A stretch of 59,083 nt of DNA from positions 1 through 59,083 of the forward strand of contig CALHYX010000011.1 of assembly GCA_938041035.1 (NCBI GenBank), read 5' to 3'. This document shows positions 41,981 to 50,514 of this stretch, piece by piece. The DNA is from an uncultured Acidimicrobiales bacterium. Lineage in GTDB: Bacteria > Actinomycetota > Acidimicrobiia > Acidimicrobiales > SHLQ01. Position 1 is the first letter of the stretch. Each line of letters opens with the position of its first letter. The notes beneath the pieces were generated by a model. The model ran no database searches. It worked only from the letters and a program-made list of their open reading frames with translations, and was not told the origin of the DNA. Both the position numbers and the translations under genes were made by a program.

Positions 41981-42742
41981 TTAGTTGAACAGGTCGGGTT
42001 CGTCGCGGCTGATCTGGGCAAACAGCGGCTGGAACGACAACCAGCCCCCGAACTCGGAGCCCACCTGGGTCCGGGTGAGCGTCGCCACGTCGTGTTCGAT
42101 CCGGCGCGGCGTGCCGGCCGCGTCGGCGGCGAGTTGGGCCTGGCACGTTCGCTCCATGGTGATGAACCACCAGGCGGCAGCATCCACCGTCGTGCCAACC
42201 GTGAGCAGCCCGTGGTTCAACAAGATGGCGGCCTTGTAGTCGCCGAGCGCTTTGGCGATGCGGTCACCTTCGCTCGTGTCGATGACCACGCCGGTGTACT
42301 CGTCGAACAATCCGTGGTCGTCGTAGAACGCACACGAGTCCTGGGTGAGCGGGTCGAGCAGTCGGCCAAGGCTCGAGAACGCCTTGCCGTACACCGAATG
42401 GGAGTGGGCCGCGGCGACCACGTCGGGCCGGGCTTTATGGATCGCCGCGTGGATGGCGAACGCCGCCCGGTTGACCGCGATATCACCTTCGACGACATCG
42501 CCCTCGTCGTTGACGAGGAGTAGATCCGACGCCGAGATGTGACCAAACGGCACCCCGAACGGGTTCACCCAGAAGTGGTCGGGACGTTCGGGGTCGCGGG
42601 CCGTGATGTGTCCGGCGACACCCTCGCTGAATCCGAAACGACCGAACAGCCGAAAGGCGCCGGCCAGGCGTTCCTTGCGGTGCTGACGCTCCGCGGCGGG
42701 GTCATCGAACTGTGGATATTCGTACGGAAGCGGCTTCTCCAT
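41981..42742 (-). CDS. Class II aldolase/adducin-family protein
   Basis: 253 aa. Zinc-site residues are present: His pair in AAAHSHSVYG (about residue 115) and His in LLNHGLLTVG (about 175), with Glu in the FSEGVAGHIT region. Family enzymes cleave phosphorylated ketoses or deacetylate/decarboxylate related compounds; this long form with N-terminal ERLAGAFRLFGRFGF is often annotated simply as class II aldolase. Substrate unknown. ATG at 42742 preceded 6 nt upstream by TACGCT. Confidence 0.85.
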   Translation of the reverse strand: MEKPLPYEYPQFDDPAAERQHRKERLAGAFRLFGRFGFSEGVAGHITARDPERPDHFWVNPFGVPFGHISASDLLLVNDEGDVVEGDIAVNRAAFAIHAAIHKARPDVVAAAHSHSVYGKAFSSLGRLLDPLTQDSCAFYDDHGLFDEYTGVVIDTSEGDRIAKALGDYKAAILLNHGLLTVGTTVDAAAWWFITMERTCQAQLAADAAGTPRRIEHDVATLTRTQVGSEFGGWLSFQPLFAQISRDEPDLFN

Positions 42743-42748
42743 GCCGTG

Positions 42749-42754
42749 AGCGTA
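42749..42754 (-). promoter_or_regulatory. -10 box, leaderless-type promoter of the class II aldolase gene
   Basis: Minus strand: TACGCT, then CACGGC, then ATG at 42742. It lies only 11 nt downstream of the end of the selenoprotein gene. Confidence 0.5.
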
Positions 42755-42764
42755 CCGCGCGGTA

Positions 42765-43451
42765 CTAGCTCAGCGAATCGAGGAGATCTTCCACGTACCC
42801 CTGGTCGAAGCGGTAGAACCGGTCACCGACGACGTTGCCGTTGGCATCGACGAGCCACATGTCGGAGTTGGCCCGAATGCCGAAGTGCACCCACGAATCA
42901 AAGCCGGGGTCCCAGTACATGGGGAACGACTCGATACCGGTGCGCTCGATGAAGGTCTGAGCAAGTTCGAAGGAGTCCTGGGCGCCGATGCCCACGACGG
43001 TGACCCGATCACTGTTCTCTCGAGCAAACTGCTCGAGTCCGGGACCTTCCCGGAGGCAGGTCGGTCAATGCGGGGCGTAGAACCACAACAACAGTGGTGT
43101 GCCGGCCGGGGCGAGTGAGGTGAGGTTGACCGTCTCGCCGGTGTAGACATCGAGGACATCGACGTTGGGGAGATCCGACGCAACGGGTGCGGGTGCCTCG
43201 GTTGCGGCGGGCTCGCCGGACTCGGCCGGCTGCGGGGCTGCCGTTTGCGGCACCCCGGAGTCGGATGGGGCGGGCGGCGTGGTCGGCGTTTCGCCTTGGG
43301 TGGCGGCGGGTTCGCCCACCGTGACCGGGCCACTGCTGACGTCGCCTTCACCGCTGCCGCACGCGGCCGCAATGAGGGCGGCGCAGACGGTGAGGGCCGC
43401 TAGTTTTCGACGTCCGTGCGGGCGCGAGGGGGTGCTCGGGAGATGCATCAT
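42765..43451 (-). CDS. Predicted selenocysteine-containing thioredoxin/TlpA-like lipoprotein
   Basis: 228 aa if the in-frame TGA at 43065-43067 is read as selenocysteine (residue 129). Lipoprotein signal with lipobox IAAAC31, a Pro/Ala/Thr/Glu linker (about 35-95), then a thioredoxin fold with LLLWFYAPH-U-PTC: the TGA stands exactly where TlpA/thioredoxin has the first, nucleophilic Cys of CxxC. After the TGA the frame continues cleanly for 99 codons (LREGPGLEQFARE, VVGIGAQDS, MWLVDANGNVVGDRF) to a normal stop. Two hairpins directly after the TGA can serve as SECIS. It would act as an extracytoplasmic thiol-selenol oxidoreductase. Alternative: a nonsense-mutated pseudogene or a sequencing error. 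ATG at 43451 or 43448. Confidence 0.8.
43019..43054 (-). promoter_or_regulatory. Candidate bacterial SECIS hairpins
   Basis: On the mRNA strand two adjacent hairpins follow the TGA. The first (43054-43038) has stem UCCGGGA/UCCCGGA around an AGG loop, or a 6-bp stem around AAGGU, 17-18 nt after the UGA. The second (43037-43019) has an 8-bp perfect stem CUCGAGCA/UGCUCGAG around GUU, 35 nt after. Both put a G in the first two loop positions within the 16-37 nt distance described for bacterial SECIS elements. Confidence 0.55.
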
Positions 43452-43513
43452 CCCCTACGAAACGACGGCTGGTCCCAAATTGTTCCCGAAACCGGGAAAT
43501 TCTTTTCCTCGGC

Positions 43514-43519
43514 CATACT
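43514..43519 (+). promoter_or_regulatory. -10 box, leaderless-type promoter of the M15 peptidase gene
   Basis: CATACT, then GGTGCG, then ATG at 43526; 6-nt spacing. It lies in the 74-nt divergent region with the selenoprotein gene. Confidence 0.45.
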
Positions 43520-43525
43520 GGTGCG

Positions 43526-44509
43526 ATGAAGCGAACCCTCGCTGGCGGGCTGGCCCTGTTGCTCCTCGGCTCCGGCTGCGGCTCCGCCGATCCGCAGGAG
43601 GCCACCAGCACCTCGGTTTCGGCGGACTCCGGCTCGGCATCCGACGGCGAACCGGTAGCCAATGGCACCGCGAACCCGAACGACCCAGACCCGAACGACG
43701 CGGACCCGAACGCCCCATCGTCACCACCGTCGAGCTCGGGCGAGGGTGACCCCTCGACTTCGGCCACCACGCCCGTCCCCACGACGACGTCACCCGCGGC
43801 GACATCGAACCCGGGTGTCGACCCCACGACTACCGCACCTCCGGATCCGACGACCTCTGGGCCGTCCTCATCCGCGCCGTCCTCATCTGCGCCAGCCTCA
43901 TCTGCGCCGGTCACCACCGCGGACCCGGGAGCGGTGTTCGCATCGGAAGTCCTGCTCATCGACGACCCCACCGCCGCCCGGATGACACCGACCTCGTGGC
44001 GGCAGGGCTGCCCGGTCGGCTTGGAGGACCTACGGCTCCTGCATCTGAGCCACTGGACCTTCGACGGTGCGGTGGCCCAGGGCGAACTCGTCGTGCACGC
44101 CGACCACGCGGAGGGCATCGTCTCGGTGTTCGCGGCGCTGTTCGACGCCCGGTTCCCGATCGAGCGCATGGAGCTGGTCGATGAACACGGCGGCGACGAC
44201 CAGGTATCGATGCGAGCCAACAACACCTCCGGGTTCAACTGCCGTGAGGTTGCATACTCGCCGGGCCGATGGTCCAACCACGCCTTCGGTACGGCGATCG
44301 ACATCAACCCGCTGATCAACCCCTACGTCCAGGGCGATTTCATCGATCCGCCCACCGGCGCCGACTTCGCCGACCGGTCGGTTCCCCAAACGGGCATGAT
44401 TCTGCCCGGCGACGTGGTGGTGCAGGCGTTTGCTGCCATCGGTTGGTCGTGGGGCGGCAACTGGACGTCGGCCAAGGACTACCAGCACTTCTCCGCCAGC
44501 GGCACCTGA
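43526..44509 (+). CDS. Lipoprotein peptidase of the M15 family (D-Ala-D-Ala / L-Ala-D-Glu type)
   Basis: 327 aa. Lipoprotein signal with GSGC18 as lipobox, a long Ser/Pro/Thr-rich low-complexity linker (about 20-140), then a C-terminal zinc peptidase domain (about 185-327). Zinc-ligand motifs are SNHAFGTAIDIN (His...Asp) and the final DYQHFS (His), as in VanY/endolysin-like M15 enzymes that cut peptidoglycan peptides. FNCREVAYSPGRW lies before the first His. It is divergent from the thioredoxin-like selenoprotein gene. Confidence 0.82.
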   Translation: MKRTLAGGLALLLLGSGCGSADPQEATSTSVSADSGSASDGEPVANGTANPNDPDPNDADPNAPSSPPSSSGEGDPSTSATTPVPTTTSPAATSNPGVDPTTTAPPDPTTSGPSSSAPSSSAPASSAPVTTADPGAVFASEVLLIDDPTAARMTPTSWRQGCPVGLEDLRLLHLSHWTFDGAVAQGELVVHADHAEGIVSVFAALFDARFPIERMELVDEHGGDDQVSMRANNTSGFNCREVAYSPGRWSNHAFGTAIDINPLINPYVQGDFIDPPTGADFADRSVPQTGMILPGDVVVQAFAAIGWSWGGNWTSAKDYQHFSASGT

Positions 44510-44530
44510 TTCGGCCCGGCTCGGTCCGAA

Positions 44531-45130
44531 CTAGTTGTTGCTGATGCGAAACAGCTGGAGGACGATGTCCTCGTAGTACCCGACGGCCACACCGAAGGCG
44601 ACGATGGCCCCGACGGCGATCCCGACCCGGGCGGCGTTGGTGTGATCACGCCAGCCGCTCAGCTTGGGCCAGGCGTACGGCAGAGCCGCAAGGGCGATGA
44701 GCGGCAGGCTCACGCCCATGACGTAGACCATCAGCGGAACCAGGGTGGCGGCGCGCTCGTCGCCCGCGCGGCTGAGTTCCTCGCCGAGGTGCAGACCGAC
44801 GCAGGGCACCCACAGCCAGCCGGCGATTAGGCCGGAGAGGGCACCGCCGAGACCGGCGAGCGGGAATCGGCCCTGGTCACCCTTCCAGCTCATCACCACC
44901 GAACCCGCCAAGGCGAGGCCGACCACCACCTGCAGGATGGCGCCGGGGTCGTCGAACCACAGTCCCGCCGCCCGGGCCCAGGCGATCAGGCCGGACATGA
45001 CGACGAACCCAAGGGCGGCCTGCCAGGCCTTTGAGCGAGCGGCGACTGCGGGTCCGAGACCGGGGACCAGGAGACCGAGCGTGCAGGGCAGCCGGATCGA
45101 GTCGAGGCCCTCGATCAGGAGGTCCAACAT
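44531..45130 (-). CDS. CcdA-like thiol-electron membrane transporter
   Basis: 199 aa with six hydrophobic segments. Cys are placed as in CcdA/DsbD-type transporters: the first in RLPCTLGLLVPG at the start of helix 1 and the second in LWVPCVGLHLG at the start of helix 4, each beside a Pro. Such proteins carry reducing equivalents from cytoplasmic thioredoxin to outer thiol proteins. The start shares its ATG with the stop of the TlpA-like gene (overlap 1 nt), so the two are a coupled pair. No ccsA/ccsB are in the window, so a role in cytochrome maturation is not shown. Confidence 0.75.
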   Translation of the reverse strand: MLDLLIEGLDSIRLPCTLGLLVPGLGPAVAARSKAWQAALGFVVMSGLIAWARAAGLWFDDPGAILQVVVGLALAGSVVMSWKGDQGRFPLAGLGGALSGLIAGWLWVPCVGLHLGEELSRAGDERAATLVPLMVYVMGVSLPLIALAALPYAWPKLSGWRDHTNAARVGIAVGAIVAFGVAVGYYEDIVLQLFRISNN

Positions 45131-45798
45131 CAGGCGGCGTCGTTGAGCAGGTACGCAACCGTGTTGCGCAGTTCGTCGTACTTGCCTTCACCGATGTGGT
45201 CGTAGCGGATGTTGCCGTCGACATCGACGACGTAGGTGCGCGGCCAGTAGCGGGGGCGTTCCTGCCAGATGTGCATGCTGGTCCGGTTGGTGTCGAGGGC
45301 GATCGGCCAATCGACGCCGAGGTCGATGGCGGCTTCCTGGATGGCTTCCGGGCTCTTCTCAAAGTCGAATTCGGGAGCGTGGACACCGATGATCTCGAGA
45401 CCGTCGTCGCGGTAATCGTCGTAGATGCTCTTCAGGTGGGGGATGGTCGCCTTGCAGTTGTGACACGCAAACGTCCAGATCTGCACGATGCGCACCTGCC
45501 CTTCGGTATCGGCCAGGCTCGTGATGTCGCCGGCCTGGAGCCAACCATCGAGCCCGTCGAACTCCGGCGCGGTGCGCAGAATCGGCGGTGCCGCTTCGAG
45601 GGTCGACAACGGGGCGGTGATGGTGACGCCGTCGGCCGCATCGGCTGCGCCGTTCGAACCTTCCGCTGATTCGTCACCTGACGAAACTGCAGCAACCCCG
45701 GGTACCGAGGTGTCGCGGGCCTTGCCTCCGATCGCCAGTGCGGCGACGAGACCAATGCCGAGCAGAATGGCGAAAGCGGCGATCCGTGAGGGGTTCAT
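45130..45798 (-). CDS. TlpA-like thiol oxidoreductase with membrane anchor
   Basis: 222 aa. One N-terminal hydrophobic segment (about 5-25), a linker, then a thioredoxin domain (about 85-222) with the redox motif CHNC in VQIWTFACHNCKATIPHLK (in pieces: TFACHNCKATIP). It resembles DipZ C-terminal/TlpA proteins (VVDVDGNIRYDHIGEGKYDEL at the end, in pieces). It is coupled to the CcdA-like gene and is likely its electron acceptor. The selenoprotein 1.7 kb away has U-PTC instead of the CHNC. Confidence 0.85.
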   Translation of the reverse strand: MNPSRIAAFAILLGIGLVAALAIGGKARDTSVPGVAAVSSGDESAEGSNGAADAADGVTITAPLSTLEAAPPILRTAPEFDGLDGWLQAGDITSLADTEGQVRIVQIWTFACHNCKATIPHLKSIYDDYRDDGLEIIGVHAPEFDFEKSPEAIQEAAIDLGVDWPIALDTNRTSMHIWQERPRYWPRTYVVDVDGNIRYDHIGEGKYDELRNTVAYLLNDAA

Positions 45799-45895
45799 GG
45801 GTTGATAACGCTCCGAACGTCGAAATCGTTCCCGAAATGACCCAAAAACACGGCGTCGATTCGGTGGATGGGCACGGGGTTTGGCGGGCTCGCGG

Positions 45896-46999
45896 TCAGG
45901 TGGTTTCGTCGGTCGGGCCCAGCACGTCGATCGACCGTTGAATCAGCCAGTGGTCGGCGACCACCAGGCGGGCCATCGCCTCCACCAGCGGGACGGCCCG
46001 GGGCAGCACACAGGGGTCGTGGCGGCCCTTGGCGGCCAGGGTGGTGGCGATTCCGTCACGGTCGACGGTGTCCTGCTCCGACGAGATGGTCGCGGTTGGC
46101 TTGAACGCGACCCGCATGACGATGTCCTCGCCGTTGGTGATGCCGCCCTGGATGCCGCCGGACCGGTTGGTGGCGGTCCGGGGGCCGTCGGGCCCGGGAA
46201 CGAAGGCATCGTTGTGGGCGAGACCGGTGAGCTTGGTGCCGGCGAAACCGCTGCCGATTTCGAACCCCTTGACCGCGGGGAGCGACATCATTGCGTGGGC
46301 GAGGGTGGCATCGATCTTGTCGAACACCGGGTCGCCGAGACCGGCGGGCGTACCGCGGACGACCGCGGTGACGACCCCGCCGAGCGAATCGCCGTCGCGG
46401 CGGGCCTGTTCGATCGAGTCGACCATCCGGGCGGCGGCGTCGGGGTCGGGGCACCGGGTGGGTCCGGCCTCATCGACGTCGGCCCCGCTGACGGTGTCGG
46501 CATCGACCTTGGCCACGATGTCGTGGACTTCGGAGACCCAGGCGACGATGTCGATGCCGGCGGTGGCGAGCAGCTTTTGGGCTACCGCGCCCGCGGCGAC
46601 GCGTCCGATGGTCTCCCGGGCACTGGCGCGGCCGCCGCCCTGCCAGTTGCGGAGCCCGTACTTGGCCTCATAGGTGAAGTCGGCGTGCGATGGCCGGTAC
46701 AGGTCCTTCATGTGGTCGTAGGCCGCGGGGCGGGCGTCGGTGTTGTCGACGACGATCGCTATCGGGGTGCCGAGCGTGCGGCCCTCGAAGACGCCGGACA
46801 GGATCGTGGCCCGGTCGGCCTCCTTGCGCTGGGTGACGAGCCGGGACTGCCCGGGGCGGCGCCGGTCGAGGTCGGGTTGGATGTCGTCGGCCGACAGTTC
46901 GAGACGCGGCGGGCAGCCGTCGATGACGACGCCCACGCCGCCGCCGTGGGATTCGCCGAATGTCGAGATGCGAAAGAGTCGGCCAAATGAGCTGCTCAT
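45896..46999 (-). CDS. aroC: Chorismate synthase
   Basis: 367 aa, typical length. Last step of the shikimate pathway: anti-elimination of phosphate from EPSP to chorismate, needing reduced FMN. Signatures are [14 protein letters not shown] at the N-terminus, RPGHAD-like [24 protein letters not shown] and [16 protein letters not shown]. In mycobacteria aroC is followed by aroK and aroB; here it is next to an IspD-like gene. TACACT lies 8 nt before the ATG on the minus strand. Confidence 0.96.
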   Translation of the reverse strand: MSSSFGRLFRISTFGESHGGGVGVVIDGCPPRLELSADDIQPDLDRRRPGQSRLVTQRKEADRATILSGVFEGRTLGTPIAIVVDNTDARPAAYDHMKDLYRPSHADFTYEAKYGLRNWQGGGRASARETIGRVAAGAVAQKLLATAGIDIVAWVSEVHDIVAKVDADTVSGADVDEAGPTRCPDPDAAARMVDSIEQARRDGDSLGGVVTAVVRGTPAGLGDPVFDKIDATLAHAMMSLPAVKGFEIGSGFAGTKLTGLAHNDAFVPGPDGPRTATNRSGGIQGGITNGEDIVMRVAFKPTATISSEQDTVDRDGIATTLAAKGRHDPCVLPRAVPLVEAMARLVVADHWLIQRSIDVLGPTDETT

Positions 47000-47002
47000 G
47001 AC

Positions 47003-47659
47003 CTATGAGTGTAGGGACACCAGCGGCAACAGGGCGTTGGCGATGTCCAGATCGATCGGTGTGGCGATGTGGACGTTGGTGGCTTCGCCGGCAACGGTCA
47101 CGGGCACGAACCCGGCCCGCTCGATCAGTTCGACCTCTTCGCCTGCGGGTTCGTCAACGACCCGGGCGCGGGAGGCGGCTTCACGGAGAGCGGGTCCGGC
47201 GAACGCGCTGGGGGCCTGAATGCTGCGGATGTCGGCCTTGGGAACGGAGGCGGTGACGGTGGTTCCGTCGACGCGTTTGAGCGCGTCAGCGAGGGCGACG
47301 GCGGGCGTGGCAGCATCAGCCCCACCGGCGACCGTGTCGATCACGGATCGATACAGTGCCCCGGTGGCCAGGGGATGGGCGGCCGACACGACCACGATGA
47401 CCTCCGCCGAACGCGGGATCGCGGCGAGTCCGGCCAGGAACGAGTCGTGGTGGGTGGCCCCGCCGGCGACGGTCGCGTGGACATCGTCGCCGGGCCACTC
47501 GTGGTCGGGGGGCAGGACCAACACGGTGTGATCGCACGCGCCGGTCGCGGTGGCGACGACGTGATCGATGACCCGGCGGTCGCCCAGCGGTTCGAACTGC
47601 TTGCGGGCGCCGAAGCGGGCGCCCGAGCCGGCGGCCAATACCAACGCCCAGGTCGACAT
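47003..47659 (-). CDS. IspD-like nucleotidyltransferase with altered active site
   Basis: 218 aa. Overall fold and length of 2-C-methyl-D-erythritol 4-phosphate cytidylyltransferase: N-terminal LAAGSGARFGARKQF with the Arg and Lys of the nucleotide loop, and QAPSAFAGPAL. But residues that bind MEP and CTP in IspD differ: HDAARP reads VSAAHP, GGxxRxxS reads GGATHHDS, and NxKIT reads NVHIA. It is likely a cytidylyl- or other nucleotidyltransferase with a different or weakened specificity, or a diverged IspD. TAACGT 7 nt upstream of the ATG on the minus strand. Confidence 0.7.
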   Translation of the reverse strand: MSTWALVLAAGSGARFGARKQFEPLGDRRVIDHVVATATGACDHTVLVLPPDHEWPGDDVHATVAGGATHHDSFLAGLAAIPRSAEVIVVVSAAHPLATGALYRSVIDTVAGGADAATPAVALADALKRVDGTTVTASVPKADIRSIQAPSAFAGPALREAASRARVVDEPAGEEVELIERAGFVPVTVAGEATNVHIATPIDLDIANALLPLVSLHS

Positions 47660-47721
47660 GGCTCGAACGTTACCCGCGCCGGCGATTCGAGAGGTCCGCT
47701 GCGCTGGGGCATGATCAGCCG

Positions 47722-49311
47722 ATGGAAGACACGCTCAACATCGGATCGGCCTGGGAGATCGCCGCCGAGATGGTCCCGGACCATCCGGCGCTCGCCCACG
47801 GTCCCGAGGTCCGGACCTGGAGCGACTTCGAGGATCGGGCCGGTCGGATCGCCGCCGCGATGGGTGCCGCCGGGGTCGGCCCCGGCGCCAAAGTCGCCCA
47901 GGTCGTGTTCAACGGGTTCGAGTACCTGGAGAGCACCTTTGCCGCCTTCAAGGTGCGGGCGGTGCCATGCAACGTGAACTACCGGTACCGCGAGGACGAG
48001 CTGCGCTACGTCATCGACAACGCGGACGCCGAGGTGGTCTTCTTCGATGCCGAGGTCATCGACCGCATCGACGCGGTCCGCGGCGACCTGGCGAAGGTCA
48101 AACTGTTCGTGCTGATCGGCGCCGGTGAGTCGGTGGACTGGGCTGAGCTCTACGAGGACCTCATCGCCGGCAACGACCCCGCGCCACCGATCGAGCGGTC
48201 CAAAGACGACCAGTGGTTCCTCTACACCGGCGGCACCACCGGTATGCCCAAGGCAGTCATGTGGCCCCACGGTGATCTGTTCGGTTCGATGCAGGCCGCG
48301 TACGGAGCGTTCAAGATTCCGTATCCGCGTTCGCTGGCCGAAGTGCGCGAGGCGATCGTGACGGTCACCGGGCGCGGTCACGAAGTACGCCAGTTGGCGG
48401 CGGCCCCGTTGATGCACGGCACGTCGATGCTGCCTGCACTCGGCAATCTGAGCAGCGGGGGCATGGTCGCCACCCTGACCAACCGCTCGTTCGACGCCGA
48501 CGAGTTGTGGGCGCTGGTGGCCGAACATCGGCTCACCCAACTGACCGTCGTCGGCGATGCGTTCTGCCGGCCCATGGTCGAGGCCCTCGAACGCGGGGTG
48601 GACGCCGACCTCGGCTCGCTGCGGGCGATTCTGTCTTCGGGGGTGATGTGGAGCGCCCCGGTCAAGGCCCAACTGCTCGAACACCTCGACCACGTGCTGC
48701 TCGTCGACATGCTCGGTTCGAGCGAAGGCCCGGGCATGGCCCGCCAATTGAGCTCGAACAAGGCTCGCCGCGATACCACGGCCAAGTTCAGCGTCGGCGA
48801 GAACACCCGGGTGCTGCTCGACGACGGCACCGAGGTAACCCCGGGGTCCGGCGAGGTGGGCAAGGTAGCCCTCGGTTTCCCGTTGCCGCTCGGCTACTAC
48901 AAGGACCCGGAGAAGACCGAGGCCACCTTTCCGACGCTCGGCGGGCGCCGCTGGTCGATACCCGGTGATTTCGCCACCGTCGAAGCCGACGGCACCCTCA
49001 CGCTGTTGGGCCGGGGGTCGGTGTGCATCAACACCGGCGGCGAGAAGGTGTTCCCCGAAGAGGTCGAGGAGACACTCAAGGAGCATCCCGCCATCATCGA
49101 CGCCAACGTCGTCGGCCTGGACGACCCGAAGTGGGGTCAGTCGGTGAACGCCGTCGTGTCCGGCGCCGTCACCTCAGAAGAGGCGATCGCGTGGGCGAAG
49201 GAGAAGCTCGCCGGCTACAAGGCGCCGAAACGGGTGGTCGTGGTCGATGCGTTCCAACGCAAGGCGAACGGCAAGCCCGACTATGTCTGGGCCCGGTCGG
49301 TCCTGGAGTAG
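47722..49311 (+). CDS. Fatty-acyl-CoA synthetase (AMP-binding enzyme)
   Basis: 529 aa. ATP-dependent ligase that activates carboxylic acids via acyl-AMP to acyl-CoA. The P-loop motif is YTGGTTGMPKAVMWPH (about 173-188), the adenylate motif is in the LLGRGSVCINTGGEKVFPEEVEE region, and the final Lys is in RKANGKPDYVWA. It belongs to the actinobacterial FadD-like branch with VMWPHGDLFGSM. Substrate chain length is not evident. CATGAT lies 6 nt before the ATG. Confidence 0.92.
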   Translation: MEDTLNIGSAWEIAAEMVPDHPALAHGPEVRTWSDFEDRAGRIAAAMGAAGVGPGAKVAQVVFNGFEYLESTFAAFKVRAVPCNVNYRYREDELRYVIDNADAEVVFFDAEVIDRIDAVRGDLAKVKLFVLIGAGESVDWAELYEDLIAGNDPAPPIERSKDDQWFLYTGGTTGMPKAVMWPHGDLFGSMQAAYGAFKIPYPRSLAEVREAIVTVTGRGHEVRQLAAAPLMHGTSMLPALGNLSSGGMVATLTNRSFDADELWALVAEHRLTQLTVVGDAFCRPMVEALERGVDADLGSLRAILSSGVMWSAPVKAQLLEHLDHVLLVDMLGSSEGPGMARQLSSNKARRDTTAKFSVGENTRVLLDDGTEVTPGSGEVGKVALGFPLPLGYYKDPEKTEATFPTLGGRRWSIPGDFATVEADGTLTLLGRGSVCINTGGEKVFPEEVEETLKEHPAIIDANVVGLDDPKWGQSVNAVVSGAVTSEEAIAWAKEKLAGYKAPKRVVVVDAFQRKANGKPDYVWARSVLE

Positions 49312-49397
49312 GTGTTGGCGGCGGTACGCGATGGCCGAAGCGGTTCGGCACCACTAACGTTGCTTTCTCAGCCGATTCCAAGACGGGCAGGAACGCT

Positions 49398-49556
49398 ATG
49401 CGGAACAACCTCACGCTGGGTGTGTGCTTCATCAGCGTCGGGGTGGCGCTCATCGTCACGCTCGATCCGTGGTTCCCCGGCCTTGCCTTCCTGCTTGTGG
49501 GAGGGCACCGACTGTTCGTCGCTGTGCAGGAGGGCTACAACGACGAGCGTGGCTGA
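49398..49556 (+). CDS. 52-residue membrane miniprotein
   Basis: ATG at 49398 with AGGAA 6 nt upstream. Hydrophobic from about residue 5 to 42 with a Pro-containing kink (LDPWFPG), so two short helices; the C-terminus is polar (QEGYNDERG). It lies 86 nt after the acyl-CoA synthetase and 33 nt before the EamA gene. No family recognised. Too short to be certain. Confidence 0.5.
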   Translation: MRNNLTLGVCFISVGVALIVTLDPWFPGLAFLLVGGHRLFVAVQEGYNDERG

Positions 49557-49589
49557 TCGCGGGTTCGGCCGGCTCCATCTGCGAGCCGA

Positions 49590-50477
49590 ATGATCTGGAT
49601 CCCGGTGACGCTGCTGGCGTCAGCGCTTCAAATCGCCCGCACATCTGAGCAGCATCGCCTCCGGTCGGCGCTCGACGTGGTCGAGGCCGGGTACGTCCGG
49701 TTCGCTTATGCCTGCCCGTTGGCCGTCGTCCTGCTCGTCGCATGGACGGGCGTCGGCCCGGGTGGCGTGCCCGAGCCAAACCCTCGGTTCGTTCTGTCGG
49801 CCGTGCTGGGCGGCGGAGCGCAGATACTCGCCACCATGGCCCTGCTCCAGGCGTTTCGCGACCGGGACTTCGCGGTCGGCACGGTGTTCGCCAAGACCGA
49901 AGTGCTGTTCGTGGCGGCGGGGTCGACGGTTCTGCTGGGCGAGCCGCTCAGCTGGCTGGGCTGGGTCGGTGCCGCGGTGTGCCTGGCCGGGGTGACGTAT
50001 CTGGCGACCGCCGGCGCGGCGCGGGCTGAAGTTCTGGGTCGGTTCGACCGGGCGGCCGGGTTTGGGATGCTCGCGGGCCTGGGCTTCGCGCTCGCCGCCA
50101 TCGGCATCCGCTCGGCCTCATCGGCTCTCGACGGCGACGCGGTCGACCGGGCGGCGCTCACCCTGGTCACCATCCTGGTGTTTCAGACCGTCGCCCAGGG
50201 CGCGGTCATCGCCCGGTCGCCGACGTCCTCGCTCGCCCGGGTGGCCGGCGCCTGGCGCCAGGCGTGGCCCGTCGCGGTCCTGTCGCTCGCCGGATCCGCC
50301 GCGTGGGCGCTGGCGATCACGTTGGAGAACGCCGCCAAGGTCCGCACGTTGGGTCAGATCGAGATCGTGTTGGCCTTCGTCATCGGCGTCGCGGTGCACG
50401 GCGAACGCCACACCCGGCCCGAGTATCTCGCGGGCATCGTGACGGCGATCGGTATCGGCCTCATCGTGTTGACCTAG
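49590..50477 (+). CDS. EamA/DMT-type transporter
   Basis: 295 aa with ten predicted hydrophobic helices in two repeats of five, as in the drug/metabolite transporter superfamily. The two EamA halves are visible at about 1-130 and 145-295, with GTVFAKTEVLFVAAGSTVLLGEPLSWLGW and RTLGQIEIVLAFVIG at the equivalent end positions, in pieces FAKTEVLFVAAG and LGQIEIVLAFV. Export or uptake substrate unknown. Confidence 0.85.
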   Translation: MIWIPVTLLASALQIARTSEQHRLRSALDVVEAGYVRFAYACPLAVVLLVAWTGVGPGGVPEPNPRFVLSAVLGGGAQILATMALLQAFRDRDFAVGTVFAKTEVLFVAAGSTVLLGEPLSWLGWVGAAVCLAGVTYLATAGAARAEVLGRFDRAAGFGMLAGLGFALAAIGIRSASSALDGDAVDRAALTLVTILVFQTVAQGAVIARSPTSSLARVAGAWRQAWPVAVLSLAGSAAWALAITLENAAKVRTLGQIEIVLAFVIGVAVHGERHTRPEYLAGIVTAIGIGLIVLT

Positions 50478-50514
50478 ATGGTGCGACGCGGCGTTGAGCC
50501 CAGCGGTGCCCGGC

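Noticed and set aside
43065..43067. The in-frame TGA as a simple pseudogene break between two short genes
   Set aside because: Frame, fold and residue register are intact on both sides, the TGA sits at the one codon where Sec is expected, and hairpins follow it; the selenoprotein reading explains all of this.
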